The notes under the pieces were generated by a model. The model did no database searches, was not told where the DNA came from, and saw only the letters and a list, made by a program, of their open reading frames with translations. Below, in pieces: positions 1 through 7,056 of a DNA stretch of 15,657 nucleotides (its first letter is position 1; each line of letters begins with the position of its first letter). A program made the translations under genes and the position numbers. Source of the DNA: an uncultured Treponema sp. (lineage in GTDB: Bacteria > Spirochaetota > Spirochaetia > Treponematales > Treponemataceae). The stretch spans positions 1 through 15,657 of the forward strand of contig CALBGU010000182.1 in assembly GCA_937893155.1 (NCBI GenBank). Reading direction: 5' to 3'.

Positions 1-104
1 GTGCCAAGCCCGATTTTCATTCCGCTGAAAATCTTGCCGTCTTTAATAAGCGTGTCAATCGCAGTCTCTGCCGCAAGGACTTTTTGCTCGTCTTTAGTCT
101 TCAT
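1..104 (-). CDS. rpiA: Ribose-5-phosphate isomerase A, N-terminal part (partial)
   Basis: Only the first 34 codons lie in the window; the gene continues past base 1. The ATG is at 104-102, preceded by a good Shine-Dalgarno (CAGGAG, 116-111) six bases upstream. The peptide starts MKTKDEQKVLAAETAIDTLI and runs to GMKIGLGT, matching the RpiA N-terminus, where a helix leads into the phosphate-binding GxGTGST loop. RpiA interconverts ribose 5-phosphate and ribulose 5-phosphate in the cytoplasmic pentose phosphate pathway. Its start overlaps the 3' end of aroDE by 11 bases (ATGAAGACTAA), so translation is probably coupled. The identification rests on a short stretch; the active site is outside the window. 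Confidence 0.72.
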   Translation of the reverse strand, partial: MKTKDEQKVLAAETAIDTLIKDGKIFSGMKIGLG

Positions 105-1593
105 ATTTTTCTCCTGTAAAAAGTTCAAATTGTTTGTAGCCTTGATATTGTAGCATCGAAAATCCGTTTTGCGTGCGGCAGCCTGCTTTTTCGGCGCGCG
201 CCATAATCGGTGTAACCTCGGGAACATACACGATGTCGAACACCATTTCTTGCCCGGTAAAATCATAAAAATACAGCGGGTCATTTTCGCTTGAAGACGG
301 GGAAGCCGACCCCATTCCCACGCTGGTTGTCTGCACAATGAGGTCAGAATATTTCGCCACCGTGCGCTCGCTGTCGGGAGTGAGCAGCGCCCACTTAAAA
401 CCGAACTGCTCGGCAAGTGTTTTTGCCCTGCTCGCCGTGCGGTTGAACACGCAGACTTTTGCGCCGAGCATTTTGAGCGCATACGCCACCGCCTTTGCAG
501 CCCCTCCCGCGCCAATGAGCGAAACGTGCCAATGCGTCAGATTTTTTGTTCCCGTAAACTCTTTCACCGCGCGCGAAAATCCCAGCGCGTCCGTGTTGTC
601 GCCGACCCAATAATCGCCGCGGTTCATAATTGTGTTGCACGCCCCGATTTCGCCCACCGTCGCCGATACTTCGCGAAGAGACGCAAGCACGCTTTCTTTG
701 TGCGGAATCGTAACCGACAGCCCCTTTACGCCGATTTCGTTGCAAAACTCAATCGTGTCTTCGATTGCCTCGGAGCGAATGGGCACATACACCGCGTCTA
801 TCCCGTGCTTTTCAAATCCCGTGTTGTGAAGCGCAGGGCTCAGCGTGGAATGAAGCGGCCAGCCCGTAATGCCGTACACCGCGGTATTTTCGTTGATTTT
901 CTGATAATGATACACATCGTGAAGCGTTATCGGGTCAAGATGTCCGAGAGGTTTAAGTACGCCCGTCGTTTCCACCGCCGACGTGTAGGTCAGATACGAA
1001 TGCAGTTTCGCCGACAAAATGCGCGTCGGAAGCCCCAACGGTCCCATTGCGCACAGAATTTGGTTGGAATCGTTCATATTTTTTGTTTCTTGGAACAGAT
1101 TCGTTACATCTGAAAGCGTCCGCGGCATAAATGCGATTTTCGGGATTTCGTAGCCCGTTTTTCTCAGGCTCGCAATCCTCGCCGCGATGTCCAAAACAGG
1201 GCTATTCATACAATGCACGCTGCGAATAATGCGCGTGCCGAACGAAAACGCTGCATCTTGCAAACTCGGAACGTGGAAATCCTCTTCAAAATCAACGTAG
1301 GCAAAATTGCGGTCGCGGCTTTCTTCGGCAAACGCCAGCGCGCGTGCAAACAGCACCGTGCGGCTTGACTCACCTTCTTCAAAGCACCCTCCGTCGATTT
1401 TGCGCCGAATGGTCAAAATGCACGGCAAGCCCGCCATTGCAGGAAAATTGCGGATATACAGCCGCTCGTTTTCCTCCAAAAAATCCACACGAAGTTCAAC
1501 CAAATCGATATATTTTCGATAGTTCTCAATCGTTGCAATGTTTTCTGCAAGCGTATTTCCTGTAAGCGTAAGGCAAACGAGCGGTCGTTTCAT
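94..1593 (-). CDS. aroDE: Bifunctional 3-dehydroquinate dehydratase / shikimate dehydrogenase
   Basis: A 499-residue fusion catalysing two consecutive shikimate-pathway steps: dehydration of 3-dehydroquinate, then NADPH-dependent reduction of 3-dehydroshikimate. Residues 1-225 are a type I dehydroquinase: the substrate-binding strand VELRVDFL (E33, R35), catalytic His127 in RSVHCMN, and the Schiff-base Lys152 in PKIAFMP. Residues about 237-499 are AroE: the shikimate-binding loop STLSPALHN (249-257), catalytic Lys299 in TIPHKES, Asn320 in GACNT, Asp335 in GDNTDALGF, the NADP loop GAGGAAKAV (361-369), the NRTASRA motif and the C-terminal MLQYQGYKQFELFTG. All key residues appear intact. The ATG at 1593 has AGGAGA five bases upstream, overlapping the PASTA stop codon. 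AroD-AroE fusions are established in plants and Chlamydia. The gene sits nine bases after the PASTA gene and overlaps rpiA. Confidence 0.95.
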   Translation of the reverse strand: MKRPLVCLTLTGNTLAENIATIENYRKYIDLVELRVDFLEENERLYIRNFPAMAGLPCILTIRRKIDGGCFEEGESSRTVLFARALAFAEESRDRNFAYVDFEEDFHVPSLQDAAFSFGTRIIRSVHCMNSPVLDIAARIASLRKTGYEIPKIAFMPRTLSDVTNLFQETKNMNDSNQILCAMGPLGLPTRILSAKLHSYLTYTSAVETTGVLKPLGHLDPITLHDVYHYQKINENTAVYGITGWPLHSTLSPALHNTGFEKHGIDAVYVPIRSEAIEDTIEFCNEIGVKGLSVTIPHKESVLASLREVSATVGEIGACNTIMNRGDYWVGDNTDALGFSRAVKEFTGTKNLTHWHVSLIGAGGAAKAVAYALKMLGAKVCVFNRTASRAKTLAEQFGFKWALLTPDSERTVAKYSDLIVQTTSVGMGSASPSSSENDPLYFYDFTGQEMVFDIVYVPEVTPIMARAEKAGCRTQNGFSMLQYQGYKQFELFTGEKYED

Positions 1594-1602
1594 ACTGTTC
1601 TC

Positions 1603-2604
1603 CTATTGCGTAATTTCTTTTCCGGGGATTGCAAGCGTAAATCGGCTTCCGGCGGGGGCTGCATACGGTACGCTGACTGCGCCGCCTTTGTGCATAAAAC
1701 TGGCAATCGTGAGCTTTTCGCCGGCGGGAGATTCCGCAGTGAGCGTCATCGCCACGGGATACGGATATTGCGTCGTTTGTGCGCTAAAAATGCCGAACAC
1801 AGATTTCGCCTCCGCCTCCTCCGCTGCTTCCTCAGCTTTGGGGAACGCAAAATCCACCGCAATCCGCGCATATTCGCTCACGGTTTCGCCTGCGTTTTCG
1901 GTTGCAGTAACCGTGCCCGCGTTTTCGCCCTCAAGCGCATCGTGCGAGGTAAAATCAAAAATCAGCTTGGATTTTTCCATAATCTCAAGCACCTCGCTCA
2001 CCGATTTTCCTGCCAAATCAGGCACCGTTGTGCGTCCCGTGCCGTTTCCGCGCGACACCACAAACTCAAGGCTCACCTCGTCGGTAATCGGAGTGCCTGC
2101 CGCCGGCTCCTGCGCAATAATCGTGCCTTCGGGCAAATTGCTCTTTTGATATATCGGGTCGGCAATCGAGATGAGCGCACTTCCGTCTGCCCACGTCATC
2201 GACTTCACCGAAATCCGCGCATAATCCAAAAGCGTCCCCGTGTAATCGGGCACGTGGCTCACAATCACACCACGCGACACCGTAAGCGTAACGCGCTCGC
2301 CCGCCTTCACGATTGCGCCGCCTGCAGGATTTTGCTCAAGCACGCGCCCTTTTTCCTCGGCGTTATCGCTGTAGCGCAGATTTAATCGCGGATACAACTC
2401 CTTTTGCTGCATTTCCTGCAACGCCGCCGTCAGTTCTTTGCCCGTCACATTCGGCACAAGCACTTCCTCTTCGCCGCGCACCGCCAGCGCAAACACCGCC
2501 AGCGCAATCACGCCCATTAAAATGACGGAACTCACCGCCGCAAAGAAAAACGTAAAAACGGGGTGCCGCTTTTGTGTTTTCATCTCATTTTCCATTTCTT
2601 CCAT
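1603..2604 (-). CDS. Membrane-anchored PASTA-domain protein (no kinase)
   Basis: 333 residues. A short cytoplasmic tail ending in KTQKRH is followed by one transmembrane helix (about 17-42). Three extracytoplasmic PASTA-like repeats follow, at about 47-111 (VPNVTGKELTAALQ ... VLEQNPAGGAIVKAGERVTL), 113-186 (VPDYTG ... IIAQEPAAGTPI) and 192-255 (VPDLAGKSVSEVLEIM). A C-terminal segment of about 75 residues is unassigned. PASTA domains are known from Ser/Thr kinases and penicillin-binding proteins, where they bind muropeptides or set spacing. Here there is no kinase or transpeptidase domain, so the protein may sense or bind the cell wall, but its function is unknown. The start at 2604 has AAAGGA seven bases upstream; ATGs four and eight codons in are alternatives. 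It lies 28 bases after fmt and nine before aroDE, inside the operon. Confidence 0.85.
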   Translation of the reverse strand: MEEMENEMKTQKRHPVFTFFFAAVSSVILMGVIALAVFALAVRGEEEVLVPNVTGKELTAALQEMQQKELYPRLNLRYSDNAEEKGRVLEQNPAGGAIVKAGERVTLTVSRGVIVSHVPDYTGTLLDYARISVKSMTWADGSALISIADPIYQKSNLPEGTIIAQEPAAGTPITDEVSLEFVVSRGNGTGRTTVPDLAGKSVSEVLEIMEKSKLIFDFTSHDALEGENAGTVTATENAGETVSEYARIAVDFAFPKAEEAAEEAEAKSVFGIFSAQTTQYPYPVAMTLTAESPAGEKLTIASFMHKGGAVSVPYAAPAGSRFTLAIPGKEITQ

Positions 2605-2632
2605 AACGATTTCCTTTTATTTTTGCCCAAAA

Positions 2633-3631
2633 TCAGATGCACACACTGCCGACAAAACCGCGCGCGCCATTCGCAAACGACTTAAAATCCGCGGCTTTTT
2701 TTGCCTGCCATTGCAACACCGTCGCCGACAAAAATCCGTCTTTGCACTTTATCACAATGCCGTCATTTTTCACCACAGCCGCAACCGTCCCCGCACTCAT
2801 CGCCGAAACATCGCCGAGCGCCGAAACATCGCCTGTAAAAACGTGCGCCGAAAGGATTTTCAGCTCCTTATCGCCCACTTTGGTAAAACACTGCGGCCAC
2901 GGCGTATACGCACGGATTTTTCGCTCGATTTGCGCCGCCGAGCAATTCCAATCGATTTTGCCGTCCTGTTTGGAAATAAACGGCGTGTAGCTCGCCTCGC
3001 CCGTCTGCTTTTTGCCCGCAGGAAGCACAAACGCGCCGCCGTTTTCCGATTTTGCAATCGCACTGAGCACATTTTGAATCATTTCCGCACCGTTTTTAAC
3101 CACCGCGCCGTCAGTCGCCATAAGGCTTTCCGTGGTTTCCGTGCCGTCAAGCGCGATTTCGCGGCAATCCAAAATATCGCCCTCGTCGATTGCCAGCGCA
3201 ATTTTTTGCAGCGACACTCCCGTTTTCTCATCGCCGTTGAGAATCGCCGCAGGCACTGGCGTGCACCCGCGATATTTCGGCAAAAGCGACGGGTGCAAAT
3301 TCACGCCGCCGAGCGCAAAAAGCGACAGAAATTTCGGTCCAAAAATATGCCCGTAATCAAAGCACACAAAAATATCAGCGTTCAAAGGCGCAATCTGCTC
3401 GCGGAATGTAGAATCCAGATGCTCGGGCGTAAAAACGGGAATGCCGTGCTTTTGCGCCACCTCAAAAACAGCCGTGGGGGTGGGCGTTGCGCTTCGTTTT
3501 TTCGCACTCGGAGGGTTCGTCAAAACGCCTACGATTTCCCAGAGATTGCCGCTTTTGCCGCTTTCAATCAGCGTTTCAAGCAAAGCTGCACTCGGCTCGG
3601 GACTTCCTGCATAAAACACTTTCAAACTCAT
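2633..3631 (-). CDS. fmt: Methionyl-tRNA formyltransferase
   Basis: 332 residues, slightly longer than the usual 310-320. Fmt transfers a formyl group from 10-formyltetrahydrofolate to initiator Met-tRNA. The N-terminal Rossmann-type domain starts MSLKVFYAGSPE. The catalytic region is GGVNLHPSLLPKYRG, with Asn111 and His113, followed by NGDEKTGVSLQKIALAIDEGDIL with Asp149. These match the family's N-H-D set with a constant five-residue offset from the E. coli numbering. The C-terminal tRNA-binding OB-like domain begins near IDWNCSAAQIERKIRAYTPWP. The ATG overlaps the def stop codon as ATGA (3628-3631), the classic def-fmt coupling. The two products act at opposite ends of the formyl-Met cycle. 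Confidence 0.95.
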   Translation of the reverse strand: MSLKVFYAGSPEPSAALLETLIESGKSGNLWEIVGVLTNPPSAKKRSATPTPTAVFEVAQKHGIPVFTPEHLDSTFREQIAPLNADIFVCFDYGHIFGPKFLSLFALGGVNLHPSLLPKYRGCTPVPAAILNGDEKTGVSLQKIALAIDEGDILDCREIALDGTETTESLMATDGAVVKNGAEMIQNVLSAIAKSENGGAFVLPAGKKQTGEASYTPFISKQDGKIDWNCSAAQIERKIRAYTPWPQCFTKVGDKELKILSAHVFTGDVSALGDVSAMSAGTVAAVVKNDGIVIKCKDGFLSATVLQWQAKKAADFKSFANGARGFVGSVCI

Positions 3632-4197
3632 TTTGATTCCTTTTTTGCTTTTGCCGCAATTTTTGCCGCAATGCTCTTTTGCTTTCGCGCCTTTGCTTCG
3701 GCTTTGGCAGCAGCACGCTCGGCTCTCTTTTTGAATTGCTCCACGGTTTTTTCCTTAAAGCCCTCGTCGCCGCGGTCAATGTACAAAATGCCGTCCAAAT
3801 GGTCGTATTCGTGCTGAATAATGCGAGAGAGCATTCCGTCCGCCTCAAGCGTAAACGGCTTGCCAAACTCGTTGAGCGCCTGCACGGTGATTTTTACCGG
3901 ACGCTCAATCTCCTCGTACACGCCGGGAATGCTCAAGCATCCTTCCTCGTAGCGCGTCGTTTCTTCGGATTTGTAGATAATCTGCGGATTCACAAAAACG
4001 CGGCGCACATCGTCGTCGGCAATGATAACAAAAAAACGCTCCGAACGCCCAATCTGTGGAGCCGCAAGCCCCACGCCGTTCGCGCTAATCATCGTCTCAA
4101 ACATCTCGTTAAAAATCGAACGCAATTCCTCTGTCACTTCCGCGACTGGTTTTGCCTGCTCTCTCAATACCTCTTCGCCCAATTTGCAAATTCTCAA
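3628..4197 (-). CDS. def: Peptide deformylase, TTG start, basic C-terminal tail
   Basis: 189 residues. Def removes the N-formyl group from nascent proteins. All three metal-site motifs are present: GVGLAAPQIG (41-50), EEGCLSIPG with ligand Cys87, and QHEYDHLDG with His129, catalytic Glu130 and His133. The only start that fits the family N-terminus is TTG at 4197, reading MRICKLGEEVLREQAKPV; it has AAGGGG (4211-4206) eight bases upstream. No in-frame ATG lies just upstream. After the catalytic domain (to about 150) comes an Ala/Lys-rich tail of roughly 35 residues (KKRAERAAAKAEAKARKQK) not needed in the family core and possibly involved in ribosome or RNA contact (inference). First gene of the operon. 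Confidence 0.94.
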   Translation of the reverse strand: MRICKLGEEVLREQAKPVAEVTEELRSIFNEMFETMISANGVGLAAPQIGRSERFFVIIADDDVRRVFVNPQIIYKSEETTRYEEGCLSIPGVYEEIERPVKITVQALNEFGKPFTLEADGMLSRIIQHEYDHLDGILYIDRGDEGFKEKTVEQFKKRAERAAAKAEAKARKQKSIAAKIAAKAKKESK

Positions 4198-4205
4198 TTT
4201 ATGTG

Positions 4206-4238
4206 CCCCTTCAAAATCAAAATAATGGTTTCATTCTA
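4206..4238 (-). promoter_or_regulatory. Probable -10 box and Shine-Dalgarno of the def operon
   Basis: On the minus strand a TAGAAT hexamer (4238-4233) lies 35 bases before the TTG start, and AAGGGG (4211-4206) lies eight bases before it. I see no convincing -35 hexamer at 16-18 bases upstream. This head gene therefore seems to have an ordinary leader with a Shine-Dalgarno, unlike four other units in the window. Confidence 0.4.
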
Positions 4239-4291
4239 CCAAACTCACATATATTTTTCTAGTACGTCGCATTTTAGAGCGCATTTCTCAG

Positions 4292-4373
4292 TAGACCTGT
4301 TCGATAATATAGTTTTGACAAGGGGCTTAAGCCCCTTGCTACAGCAAAAGTTTTTAGTTTCCGAACAGGTCTA
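4292..4373. mobile_element. 82-base MITE-like palindromic element flanked by TA
   Basis: Perfect 12-base terminal inverted repeats, TAGACCTGTTCG at 4292-4303 and CGAACAGGTCTA at 4362-4373. If the outer TA is the duplicated target, the element is 78 bases with 10-base ends. In the centre is a perfect 20-base palindrome, CAAGGGGCTTAAGCCCCTTG (4319-4338). There is no room for a gene. TA target duplication is the hallmark of IS630/Tc1-mariner elements, so a non-autonomous relative of one is my reading. It sits between divergent def and metY, so a terminator role makes little sense. The family assignment needs other copies in the genome. Confidence 0.6.
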
Positions 4374-4398
4374 GTATTTATTTCGCGCCTATCTCAAA

Positions 4399-4620
4399 AG
4401 GAGGCTTTAAACATTTGTTTATTTAAAGCCTATTTTCAAGGAAGGCTTTAAACATTCAATCACTTCAATCCTATTTCAAGAGAAGCCTTTAAACATTTGT
4501 TTATTTAAAGCCTAAATTCAGGGAAGCCTTTTAACATTCAATCACTTCAATCCTAATTTAAGGGAAGGCTTTTAAAATTCAATCTCTTCAATCCTAATTT
4601 AAGAGAAGGTTTTAAACATT
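4399..4620. repeat. 41-base tandem repeat, five full units plus a partial
   Basis: The core AAACATT (or TAACATT, TAAAATT) recurs at 4409, 4450, 4491, 4532, 4573 and 4614, exactly 41 bases apart each time. Each unit starts with a variant of AAGGCTTTTAAACATT. Two unit types occur. Type A (units 1 and 3) continues TTGTTTATTTAAAGCCT and folds back on its own AGGCTTTAAA (a perfect 10-base stem in unit 1). Type B (units 2, 4 and 5) continues CAATCACTTCAATCC or a close variant. The order A-B-A-B-B suggests duplication of an 82-base pair of units. The sixth unit stops after the core. The array ends about 30 bases before the metY promoter. Confidence 0.9.
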
Positions 4621-4649
4621 CGCGCACGCTCGCATTTTTTCTTTTTGAC

Positions 4650-4678
4650 TTGCGGGGGAAACAGATTTCGGCTAGAAT
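4650..4678 (+). promoter_or_regulatory. metY promoter, probably giving a leaderless mRNA
   Basis: The -10 box is TAGAAT (4673-4678, five of six to consensus) and the -35 box is TTGCGG (4650-4655) with 17 bases between. TTGACT at 4645-4650 is a better hexamer but 22 bases away. Only seven bases (TGCTCGT) separate the -10 from the ATG at 4686, so transcription should begin at or next to the A of the start codon. No Shine-Dalgarno is present. Confidence 0.55.
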
Positions 4679-4685
4679 TGCTCGT

Positions 4686-5960
4686 ATGGAAAACGCAACA
4701 AAATGTATTCACGCGGGCTACAGCCCGAAAAATGGGGAATCGCGAATGATTCCGATTATTCAGTCCACGACGTTCAAATACGACACGTCGGAGGATATGG
4801 GAAAATTGTTTGACCTTGAGGCTTCGGGGTATTTTTACACGCGCCTTCAAAATCCCACCAACGATATGGTTGCCGCAAAAATCTGCGCGCTCGAGGGCGG
4901 TTCTGCGGCGATGCTTACGTCAAGCGGACAGGCGGCGAACTTTTTTGCCGCGTTTAACATCGCGCAAAACGGAGACCACATCGTTTCTTCGAGTTCGATT
5001 TACGGCGGCACGTTCAATCTGTTCAATGTTACGATGCGCAAAATGGGCGTGGATTTTACGTTTGTGTCGCCTGACGCAACCGACGAGGAAATTCAAGCCG
5101 CATTCAAGCCGAACACGAAAGCCGTTTTCGGAGAAACTATCGCAAATCCTGCGCTCACGGTTTTCGACATCGAACGCTGGGCTGCCATTGCGCACAAAAA
5201 CGGCGTGCCGCTTATCGTGGATAACACGTTTGCCACGCCGATTAACTGCCGCCCGTTTGAGTGGGGCGCAGACATCGTAACGCACTCCACCACGAAATAT
5301 ATGGACGGACACGACGCAACGGTTGGCGGCTGCATTGTGGACAGCGGGAAATTCGATTGGCTTTCTCACGCCGAGAAATTCCCCGGGCTGTGCACTCCCG
5401 ATGAAAGCTATCACGGCATTACTTACGCCAAGAAATTCGGCAACGGCGGTGCGTTTATCACCAAATGCACCGCGCAACTGATGCGCGATTTCGGCTCTGT
5501 GCCTTCTCCGATGAACTCATATATGCTCAATTTGGGCTTGGAATCGCTTCCCGTGCGAATGAAACAGCATTGCGCAAACGCTCTGGCGGTCGCTGAATTT
5601 TTGGAATCGCACAAAAATGTGGCGTGGGTGAATTATCCCGGGCTGAAAAGCAGTGCATATTACGATTTGGCGCAAAAATATATGCCGAATGGAACGTGCG
5701 GCGTGGTGAGTTTCGGCGTGAAGGGCGGCAGAACGGCGGCAGAGCAATTTATGAAGCGCCTTCGCCTTGCAATGATTGCCACTCACGTTGCAGACGCGCA
5801 CACCTGCGTTTTGCACCCCGCGAGCGCAACTCACCGCCAGCTCACCGACGAGGAATTGGTCGCCTGCGGTGTTGGTCCTGATATGGTGCGTTTTTCGTGC
5901 GGCATTGAAGATACCGCGGATATCATCGCCGACTTAAAGCAAGCGCTTGATTCGCTGTAA
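4686..5960 (+). CDS. metY: O-acetylhomoserine sulfhydrylase-type PLP enzyme
   Basis: 424 residues, Cys/Met-metabolism PLP-dependent family (fold type I). It probably makes homocysteine from O-acetylhomoserine and sulfide, in the cytoplasm. The N-terminus ATKCIHAGYSP and the phosphate-contacting YFYTRLQNPTND (Tyr51, Arg53) are typical. SSGQAANFFA binds cofactor phosphate; VDNTFATP holds Asp179, which pairs with the pyridine nitrogen; and THSTTKYMDGHD holds Lys204, the Schiff-base lysine. The C-terminal VRFSCGIEDTADIIADL is also family-typical. The long central insertion (SHAEKFPGLCTPDESYHGITYA) favours the MetY branch over cystathionine gamma-synthase or beta-lyase, but substrate cannot be settled by eye. 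I chose the ATG at 4686; a TTG at 4650 would add 12 non-homologous residues and overlap the promoter. It is a single-gene unit with its own terminator. Confidence 0.85.
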   Translation: MENATKCIHAGYSPKNGESRMIPIIQSTTFKYDTSEDMGKLFDLEASGYFYTRLQNPTNDMVAAKICALEGGSAAMLTSSGQAANFFAAFNIAQNGDHIVSSSSIYGGTFNLFNVTMRKMGVDFTFVSPDATDEEIQAAFKPNTKAVFGETIANPALTVFDIERWAAIAHKNGVPLIVDNTFATPINCRPFEWGADIVTHSTTKYMDGHDATVGGCIVDSGKFDWLSHAEKFPGLCTPDESYHGITYAKKFGNGGAFITKCTAQLMRDFGSVPSPMNSYMLNLGLESLPVRMKQHCANALAVAEFLESHKNVAWVNYPGLKSSAYYDLAQKYMPNGTCGVVSFGVKGGRTAAEQFMKRLRLAMIATHVADAHTCVLHPASATHRQLTDEELVACGVGPDMVRFSCGIEDTADIIADLKQALDSL

Positions 5961-5980
5961 TCGATTTATTCGGCTTTAGT

Positions 5981-6017
5981 CACAAACCTCCGACAATGCG
6001 TCGGGGGCTTTTTTGTG
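5981..6017 (+). terminator. Rho-independent terminator of metY
   Basis: CCTCCGAC (5987-5994), loop AATGC, GTCGGGGG (6000-6007): an eight-pair stem with one T-G pair, followed by C and six T (6009-6014). Flanking CACAAA and TTTGTG can extend the stem. It lies 20 bases after the metY stop and ends just before the convergent MBL gene. It is oriented for the plus strand; the minus-strand tail is poor. Confidence 0.85.
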
Positions 6018-6020
6018 CTT

Positions 6021-6935
6021 TTACGGGATTTCAAGCGACAGACCGTCGTAGGCGGGGGAAACGGTGCCGCCGTTTTGCACGCTGTGAAAAAGATTCGGGA
6101 AGCCGTGCAGATGAGCATTCAGATACGCTTGGATTTCTGTGTGCTTCATATCGTGGCAAATGTGCGTAATCCACGCATTTTCGGGCGCAAGGCGCTCTGC
6201 GTAAGCAAGGGATTCCAAAAACGAACAGTGCGTGGAATGGGGCTTTTCGCGCAGTCCGTCGATGATGACGTGGCAGATTTTTCCGCCGTATGTTTTGAGG
6301 ATTTCAATCGACTCATCGCTTATGTAGCTGCAATCCGTCAGATACGCAATGCTCCGCCGCTCTTCGCTCTGCGCGCTGTAAAGCAAATAGCCCGACGTGG
6401 GAAGTTTGCCGTGCAGCATCGGAATGGGAACAACGCATACCGAGCCGATTTTCAGCGGATTTTCCCCCGAATACGCTTCCACGTTCTTCAGCGCGATTTT
6501 TGGCTTGCTGCCGCCCGCTTGCGTCTGCGTAAAAATGTACGAAAAGCGATTTCTGAGGTCGGAAAGCGTGATTTCATTCGCATAAATCGCCAAGCCCTCG
6601 CCTTTAGTTTCTGCGCCGAGTTTGCTTTCTGCCGTTGCCGAAGCGGTGTGGCTAAAAATGCGCAGGTCGTCAATGCCGTGCACATGGTCTGCGTGGCTGT
6701 GCGTCGCTAAAACCGCATCGAGCCGCGTAATGCCGTAGCGCAGGGCTTGCAGGCGGAATTCGGGTCCAACATCAACGAGGATTGCGGTGGGTGTGCCGTC
6801 AGGGGCGGTGTCAGAAACAAAAATGCTCGGGCGAAAGCGAGTGTCGCGGCGGTCAGAAGACTGGCAGGCGGAACAGGTGCAGCCAATAACGGGCATACCA
6901 AAACTCGTCCCCGAGCCTGTAACGATGATTTTCAT
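6021..6935 (-). CDS. PhnP-like metallo-beta-lactamase fold hydrolase
   Basis: 304 residues, probably a cytoplasmic phosphodiesterase of the metallo-beta-lactamase superfamily. The N-terminus GSGTSFGMPVIGCTCSACQS matches the PhnP/PqqB-like branch, including the paired cysteines (19, 21, 24) that in PhnP bind a structural zinc. The metal motif is THSHADHVHGIDD (His79, His81, Asp83, His84); later ligands are probably His in PMLHGKLPTSG, Asp in LTDCSYI, and His in WITHICHDMKH. The inserted stretch at about 95-150 is longer than in E. coli PhnP. E. coli PhnP acts on cyclic ribose phosphates in phosphonate breakdown, but no phn genes are near, so the substrate is unknown and I give no symbol. The ATG at 6935 sits six bases after a -10 box with no Shine-Dalgarno. 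It is convergent with metY. Confidence 0.85.
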   Translation of the reverse strand: MKIIVTGSGTSFGMPVIGCTCSACQSSDRRDTRFRPSIFVSDTAPDGTPTAILVDVGPEFRLQALRYGITRLDAVLATHSHADHVHGIDDLRIFSHTASATAESKLGAETKGEGLAIYANEITLSDLRNRFSYIFTQTQAGGSKPKIALKNVEAYSGENPLKIGSVCVVPIPMLHGKLPTSGYLLYSAQSEERRSIAYLTDCSYISDESIEILKTYGGKICHVIIDGLREKPHSTHCSFLESLAYAERLAPENAWITHICHDMKHTEIQAYLNAHLHGFPNLFHSVQNGGTVSPAYDGLSLEIP

Positions 6936-6941
6936 ATCATC

Positions 6942-6970
6942 AGTATACTTTTGTCAGCGCGGATTTGCAA
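6942..6970 (-). promoter_or_regulatory. MBL hydrolase promoter, probably leaderless
   Basis: The -35 box TTGCAA (6970-6965) and the -10 box TATACT (6947-6942) have exactly 17 bases between them. Six bases (GATGAT) separate the -10 from the ATG at 6935. The expected transcription start falls on the A of the ATG. Confidence 0.65.
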
Positions 6971-7005
6971 TGCCTTTTCTCCGCGCACTCAAACGGAATA
7001 TGCTC

Positions 7006-7044
7006 AAAAAAAACGCCGGCGCAATGACACCAGCGTTTTTTTTT
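7006..7044 (-). terminator. Rho-independent terminator of aspS
   Basis: On the minus strand, A-rich AACGCTGG, a ten-base loop, then CCGGCGTT followed by a run of T (eight T at 7013-7006). One pair is G-T. It begins about a dozen bases after the aspS stop and separates aspS from the MBL promoter. On the plus strand it also has a T tail (nine T, 7036-7044), so it may work both ways. Confidence 0.85.
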
Positions 7045-7056
7045 GCAAAATTATAT

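Noticed and set aside
526..1113. 195-codon plus-strand ORF
   Set aside because: Antisense of aroDE with an Arg-rich, non-globular composition.
2438..3817. Long plus-strand frame of 459 codons opposite fmt and the PASTA gene
   Set aside because: Arg/His-rich composition typical of an antisense shadow; fmt on the other strand has full family motifs.
4292..4373. Terminator for a neighbouring gene
   Set aside because: It lies between two divergent gene starts, the stem is not followed by a T run, and the paired ends with TA boundaries fit a mobile element better.
4399..4620. CRISPR array
   Set aside because: Repetition is continuous with no unique spacers; all 41 bases of each unit belong to one of two unit types, and no cas genes are near.
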